Source: an uncultured Oscillospiraceae bacterium (lineage in GTDB: Bacteria > Bacillota > Clostridia > Oscillospirales > Oscillospiraceae). Taken from it: a stretch of DNA of 8,967 nucleotides. A program made the position numbers and the translations under genes. Positions 6,117 to 8,967 of this stretch are shown in pieces. The DNA lies in NCBI GenBank assembly GCA_934589665.1, contig CAKTOJ010000070.1:1-8967 (forward strand). Reading direction: 5' to 3'. How positions within the stretch are numbered: position 1 is the first letter of the stretch; the number at the start of each line of letters is the position of its first letter. The notes under the pieces are model-generated. The model saw nothing but the letters and a program-made list of their open reading frames with translations, ran no database searches and was not told the DNA's origin.

Positions 6117-6819
6117 GATCCATGATCTGAACGTCTACTACGGCGGCATTCACGCCCTCAAGGGCATCTCGCTCGCGGTCGAAGAGGGGCAGATCGTTTC
6201 CATGATCGGCTCGAACGGCGCGGGCAAATCGTCCATGATGAACGCCATCTCCGGCATCGTGAAGTACAAGTCCGGCGAGATCCTCTATAAAGGCCAGCCG
6301 CTCCCGACGGCGGCGAACCGCGTTGTCAAGCTTGGTGTGTGCCAAGTGCCCGAGGGCCGGCAGATCTTTGCCAACCTCACCGTATACGAAAACCTCAAGA
6401 TCGGCGCATACCTGCGCAGCGACAAGGACGGCATCGAGCGGGATCTCAAGCGCGTGTACGAGATCTTTCCGCGTCTGGCCGAGCGGAGAAATCAGATTGC
6501 CGGCACGCTCTCCGGCGGCGAACAGCAGATGCTTGCGATGGGCCGCGGCATCATGTCCGCGCCCGACCTCATCATGCTCGACGAGCCGTCCCTCGGCCTC
6601 GCACCGCTGCTGGTCAACACCATTTTTGACACCATTGAGGAGATCAAGGCGATGGGCAAGACCATTCTGCTCGTTGAGCAGAATGCGCTCAAGGCGCTCT
6701 CCGTCGCCGATAACGCCTACGTTCTCGAGCAGGGCCGCATCACCAAATCCGGCCCGGGGCGTGAGCTGCTCCGCGATCCCGCGGTCGCGGAGGCCTATCT
6801 CGGCAGGGCCGCACACTGA
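6103..6819 (+). CDS. livF: Branched-chain amino acid ABC transporter ATP-binding protein LivF
   Basis: A 238-residue ATPase, partner of LivG. Walker A is GSNGAGKSS (36-44), the Q-loop region has the LivF form VPEGRQIF (82-89), the signature is LSGGEQQ (136-142), Walker B is LIMLDEP (156-162), and VEQNALKALS (191-200) has the LivF-typical glutamine where most ABC proteins have the switch histidine. The ATG at 6103 is chosen because AAGGAGG (6087-6093) lies 9 bases upstream; ATG 6109 would be 15 bases away and would remove only two residues. The gene overlaps the livG end by 14 bases. A run of six T's follows right after the stop codon, but no strong stem precedes it, so readthrough into the glutamine synthetase gene 30 bases downstream is likely. 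Confidence 0.95.
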   Translation: MAMLEIHDLNVYYGGIHALKGISLAVEEGQIVSMIGSNGAGKSSMMNAISGIVKYKSGEILYKGQPLPTAANRVVKLGVCQVPEGRQIFANLTVYENLKIGAYLRSDKDGIERDLKRVYEIFPRLAERRNQIAGTLSGGEQQMLAMGRGIMSAPDLIMLDEPSLGLAPLLVNTIFDTIEEIKAMGKTILLVEQNALKALSVADNAYVLEQGRITKSGPGRELLRDPAVAEAYLGRAAH

Positions 6820-6849
6820 TTTTTTCAAAATGTTCGGAGGTATACAGCC

Positions 6850-8274
6850 ATGGCTAAAACGGCACAGGATGTCATGCAGCTCGTCCGTGAGCAGGACATC
6901 AAAATGGTAGACTTCAAGATGGTCGATATCGACGGCCGGTTCCGTCACGTGACGATCCCCGCGCAGAACTTCACCGAGACGACCATGACCGACGGCATCG
7001 GCTTCGACGCCTCAAACTACGGCTACGCCGCAGTAGAGAAAAGCGACATGGTATTCATCCCCGATCCCTCTACCGCGCAGCTCGACCCGTTCTGCGAAAT
7101 TTCCACGCTGTCGATGACCGGCGATGTCATGATCATTGACACGCCGCACAACCGCCCGCTTGACCAGTACCCGCGCAGTGTCGTGCGCGCAGCGGAGCAG
7201 TACATGCGTGATACCGGCATAGCGGACACGATGCTTGTCCTTCCTGAGTTTGAATTTTATCTTTTCGACTCCGTGGCGTGGAACGTCTCGCCGGACGAGA
7301 TCAGCATGCATCTGGACGCCGAGCAGGCGCACTGGAACAGCGGCAGCAGCGGACGCGGCACAGTCGTTCCCCGTCAGGGACATTATCACATTGCCAAGCC
7401 CCTCGACCGTACCTATGCGTGCCGCAGCGAGATGTGTCTTTTGATGGAACAGGCCGGCATCCCGGTCAAGTACCACCATCCCGAGGTCGGCGGCGCAGGC
7501 CAGTTCGAGATCGAACCGAAGCTCGGTGAGATGAGCAAAATGGCCGACGCAAGCATGATGATCAAGTACATTGTCCGCAATACCGCTCTCAAGTACGGAA
7601 AGACCGCGACCTTCCTGCCAAAGCCCGTTTACGGCGAAGCCGGCAGCGGGATGCACGTCCATATGCTGCTCCTCAAGAACGGCGAGCCGGTATTCTCCGA
7701 CGATAACGGTTATTCGCATCTGAGCCAGGAGGCCCATTGGTTCATGGGCGGCCTGCTCCGGCACATCGACTCGCTCTGCGCCATCACAAATCCATCCACC
7801 AACTCCTTCAAGCGTCTGGTGCCGGGCTTTGAAGCGCCCGTCACCGTCGGCTACGCCACGAGCAACCGCAGCGCGGTCATCCGCATCCCCGCCTATGCGA
7901 AATCGCCCTCTCTGCGCCGTTTCGAGCTGCGCAACCCCGATGCAGCCTGCAACCCGTATTTCTGCTATGCGGCGCTGCTCATGGCCGGTCTTGACGGCAT
8001 CGAGCACAAGATCGACCCGCACGAGAACGGCTGGGGGCCCTATGATATCAACCTCTACACGCTCTCCGACGAGGAAAAGGCGAAGCTGCGCCAGCTGCCC
8101 ACCTCGCTCGATGCAGCGCTCGACGCACTTGAGGCGGATCACGACTATCTCACACGCGGCGGCGTTTTTCCCGAAGCACTGCTGCGCAATTTCATCGCCG
8201 CCAAGCGCAGGGAGTGCGCGGAGATCGCTGCCGTTCCGCATCCGGCGGAGTTTGAACGCTATTACAATTTATGA
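6850..8274 (+). CDS. glnA: Glutamine synthetase, type I, variant lineage
   Basis: Joins ammonium to glutamate with ATP to give glutamine; cytoplasmic, normally a dodecamer. At 474 residues it has normal type I length. Active-site pieces seen are Glu133/Glu135 in PEFEFYLFD, Glu212 and Glu220 in HHPEVGGAGQFEIE, GMHVH with His269, NPSTNSFKRLVPGFEAP (314-330), NRSAVIRIP (339-347), and Glu359/Arg361 in RRFELRNPD. The N-terminal loop reads GFDASNYGYA (51-60) instead of the usual DGSS form, keeping the catalytic Asp53. The segment before GMH is GEAGSG, with Ala264 where E. coli has Asn. The region 139-190 carries a long insertion with WNS, like the beta subtype, and the C-terminus NLY (Tyr403) aligns with the beta-subtype adenylylation site, although its context TLS differs from DLP. 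CGGAGG at 6835-6840 sets the start. It is probably transcribed with livKHMGF. Confidence 0.95.
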   Translation: MAKTAQDVMQLVREQDIKMVDFKMVDIDGRFRHVTIPAQNFTETTMTDGIGFDASNYGYAAVEKSDMVFIPDPSTAQLDPFCEISTLSMTGDVMIIDTPHNRPLDQYPRSVVRAAEQYMRDTGIADTMLVLPEFEFYLFDSVAWNVSPDEISMHLDAEQAHWNSGSSGRGTVVPRQGHYHIAKPLDRTYACRSEMCLLMEQAGIPVKYHHPEVGGAGQFEIEPKLGEMSKMADASMMIKYIVRNTALKYGKTATFLPKPVYGEAGSGMHVHMLLLKNGEPVFSDDNGYSHLSQEAHWFMGGLLRHIDSLCAITNPSTNSFKRLVPGFEAPVTVGYATSNRSAVIRIPAYAKSPSLRRFELRNPDAACNPYFCYAALLMAGLDGIEHKIDPHENGWGPYDINLYTLSDEEKAKLRQLPTSLDAALDALEADHDYLTRGGVFPEALLRNFIAAKRRECAEIAAVPHPAEFERYYNL

Positions 8275-8291
8275 ACTTCTCCTCCATACCG

Positions 8292-8322
8292 GCAGGGGCA
8301 TCCCGCAGCGGGACGCCCCTGC
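8292..8322 (+). terminator. Terminator-like GC-rich hairpin after glnA
   Basis: A 13-bp stem (8292-8304 with 8310-8322), with a single A-C mismatch, encloses a GCAGC loop and begins 18 bases after the glnA stop codon. It is followed by AAAATTTAGG rather than a proper T-run, so it is an imperfect intrinsic terminator. It could alternatively act as an mRNA 3'-end stabiliser or need a helper factor. A fresh promoter follows directly, which supports its being the operon end. Confidence 0.6.
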
Positions 8323-8336
8323 AAAATTTAGGGGCT

Positions 8337-8373
8337 TTCACTCGGCGCAAAAACGTGCTATAATTGTTATAAT
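8337..8373 (+). promoter_or_regulatory. Promoter of the dus gene with two tandem extended -10 elements
   Basis: TGCTATAAT (8356-8364) and TGTTATAAT (8365-8373) are two back-to-back extended -10 motifs, each with a perfect TATAAT. For the first, a partial -35 TTCACT (8337-8342) lies 16 bases upstream. The second has no visible -35 and would rely on its TG extension. Starts would fall about 9 bases apart, near 8371 and 8380, giving very short leaders before the ribosome binding site AGGAGG (8382-8387). The downstream start would leave almost no untranslated sequence before that site. Confidence 0.75.
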
Positions 8374-8392
8374 TTGTGCACAGGAGGCCTTT

Positions 8393-8967
8393 ATGCAGAT
8401 CGGCAGCGTAACAATCGAATCAAAGCTCGCTCTCGCACCAATGGCGGGCGTGACCGATGCAGCGTTCCGCGAGCTGTGCGCCTCTCTCGGCGCGGGGCTG
8501 ACATGCACGGAGCTTGTCAGCTCCAAGGCCCTGTGCTATCAGGACAAAAAGAGCCGCACGCTGCTCGCGCCCTTTCCGGGCGAGCACCCGATGCAGGCGC
8601 AGATCTTCGGCAGCGATCCCGTGTGCATGGCTGAGGCCGCACAGATCGCCATTGAAGCAAGCGGTGCAGATATTCTTGATATCAACATGGGCTGTCCGGT
8701 CGGAAAGATCGTGAACAACGGCGACGGCTCGGCTTTGATGAAGGATCCGGAAAAGGCCGCGCGCATTGCCGAGGCCGTGGTCAAGGCGGTCAGGGTCCCT
8801 GTGACGGTCAAAATGCGCCGTGGCTGGGACAAGGGCAGCATCAACGCACCCGCGCTGGCCGTGCTGCTTGAATCCGCCGGCGTGTCCGCCGTCACCGTGC
8901 ATGGCCGCACGCGCGCGCAGATGTACGGCGGGCAGGCAGACTGGTCGACGATCCGTGAGGTGAAGGA
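8393..8967 (+). CDS. dusB: tRNA-dihydrouridine synthase, DusB-like (runs off the right edge)
   Basis: A flavoenzyme that reduces uridine to dihydrouridine in the D-loop of tRNAs using FMN and NADPH; cytoplasmic. The first 191 codons are present and open to the window end. Family motifs are LAPMAGVTDAAFR (14-26) at the FMN site, QIFGSDP (70-76), DINMGCPVGKIVNNGDGSAL (97-115 onward) with the catalytic cysteine at 101, VTVKMRRGW (137-145) with Lys140, and VHGRTRAQMYGGQADW (169-184). The overall form is closest to the DusB/NifR3 group, which is common in Firmicutes, but a subgroup call from a partial protein is tentative. The start at 8393 follows AGGAGG (8382-8387) by 5 bases. It has its own promoter and is a housekeeping neighbour with no evident link to the transporter. 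Confidence 0.93.
   Translation, partial: MQIGSVTIESKLALAPMAGVTDAAFRELCASLGAGLTCTELVSSKALCYQDKKSRTLLAPFPGEHPMQAQIFGSDPVCMAEAAQIAIEASGADILDINMGCPVGKIVNNGDGSALMKDPEKAARIAEAVVKAVRVPVTVKMRRGWDKGSINAPALAVLLESAGVSAVTVHGRTRAQMYGGQADWSTIREVK

Noticed and set aside
6820..6849. Possible terminator after livF because of six T's next to the stop codon.
   Set aside because: Only a 4-bp CGGC/GCCG stem precedes it and it is separated from the T-run by several bases, too weak to call.
7012..8241. A 409-codon minus-strand open frame opposite glnA.
   Set aside because: Antisense shadow; the plus strand encodes a full-length glutamine synthetase with its active-site motifs.
1..8967. Mobile element, CRISPR or defence system.
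   Set aside because: No terminal repeats, transposase, integrase, spacer array or nuclease-like gene was seen. All genes are metabolic, transport, regulatory or tRNA-modification genes of similar composition.

Overview
The window is GC-rich (roughly 60% by eye) and looks like an ordinary chromosomal segment from an anaerobic member of the Clostridia, probably the Oscillospirales. The evidence is strong AAGGAGG-type ribosome binding sites before almost every gene, a Firmicutes-style lipoprotein signal peptide, a cysteine-rich exported binding protein, and a glutamine synthetase resembling ones I recall from Clostridia. This placement is inference; there is no rRNA or other marker gene here.

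Layout: (1) positions 1-398, minus strand, the 5' part of an ornithine carbamoyltransferase gene running off the left edge. (2) 399-651, a divergent intergenic region with a good sigma-70-type promoter for the rightward gene. (3) 652-1905, an AraC-family regulator with an unusual layout: a cupin-like N-terminus followed by two complete AraC DNA-binding domains. It ends in a convincing intrinsic terminator at 1933-1967. (4) 2085-6819, a complete five-gene branched-chain/hydrophobic amino acid ABC importer in the order livK-livH-livM-livG-livF, with a structured leader before livK, a strong hairpin between livK and livH, and overlapping or tightly spaced genes after that. (5) 6850-8274, a type I glutamine synthetase 30 bases after livF and probably read from the same transcript. 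(6) 8292-8322, a terminator-like hairpin. (7) 8337-8373, a promoter with two tandem extended -10 elements driving a DusB-like tRNA-dihydrouridine synthase (8393 to the right edge, partial).

Together the genes suggest a nitrogen-acquisition locus. The regulator probably controls the neighbouring importer operon, the importer brings in an amino acid, glutamine synthetase fixes ammonium into glutamine, and ornithine carbamoyltransferase lies across the divergent promoter. Only the gene identities and spacing are directly visible; the regulatory link and the true substrate are inferred.

No tRNA or rRNA genes, CRISPR arrays, insertion sequences, prophage parts or attachment sites were seen. I found no wholly new system. 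The most unusual item is the double-DNA-binding-domain AraC regulator, followed by the structured non-coding segments of the liv operon and the variant active-site loops of the glutamine synthetase.
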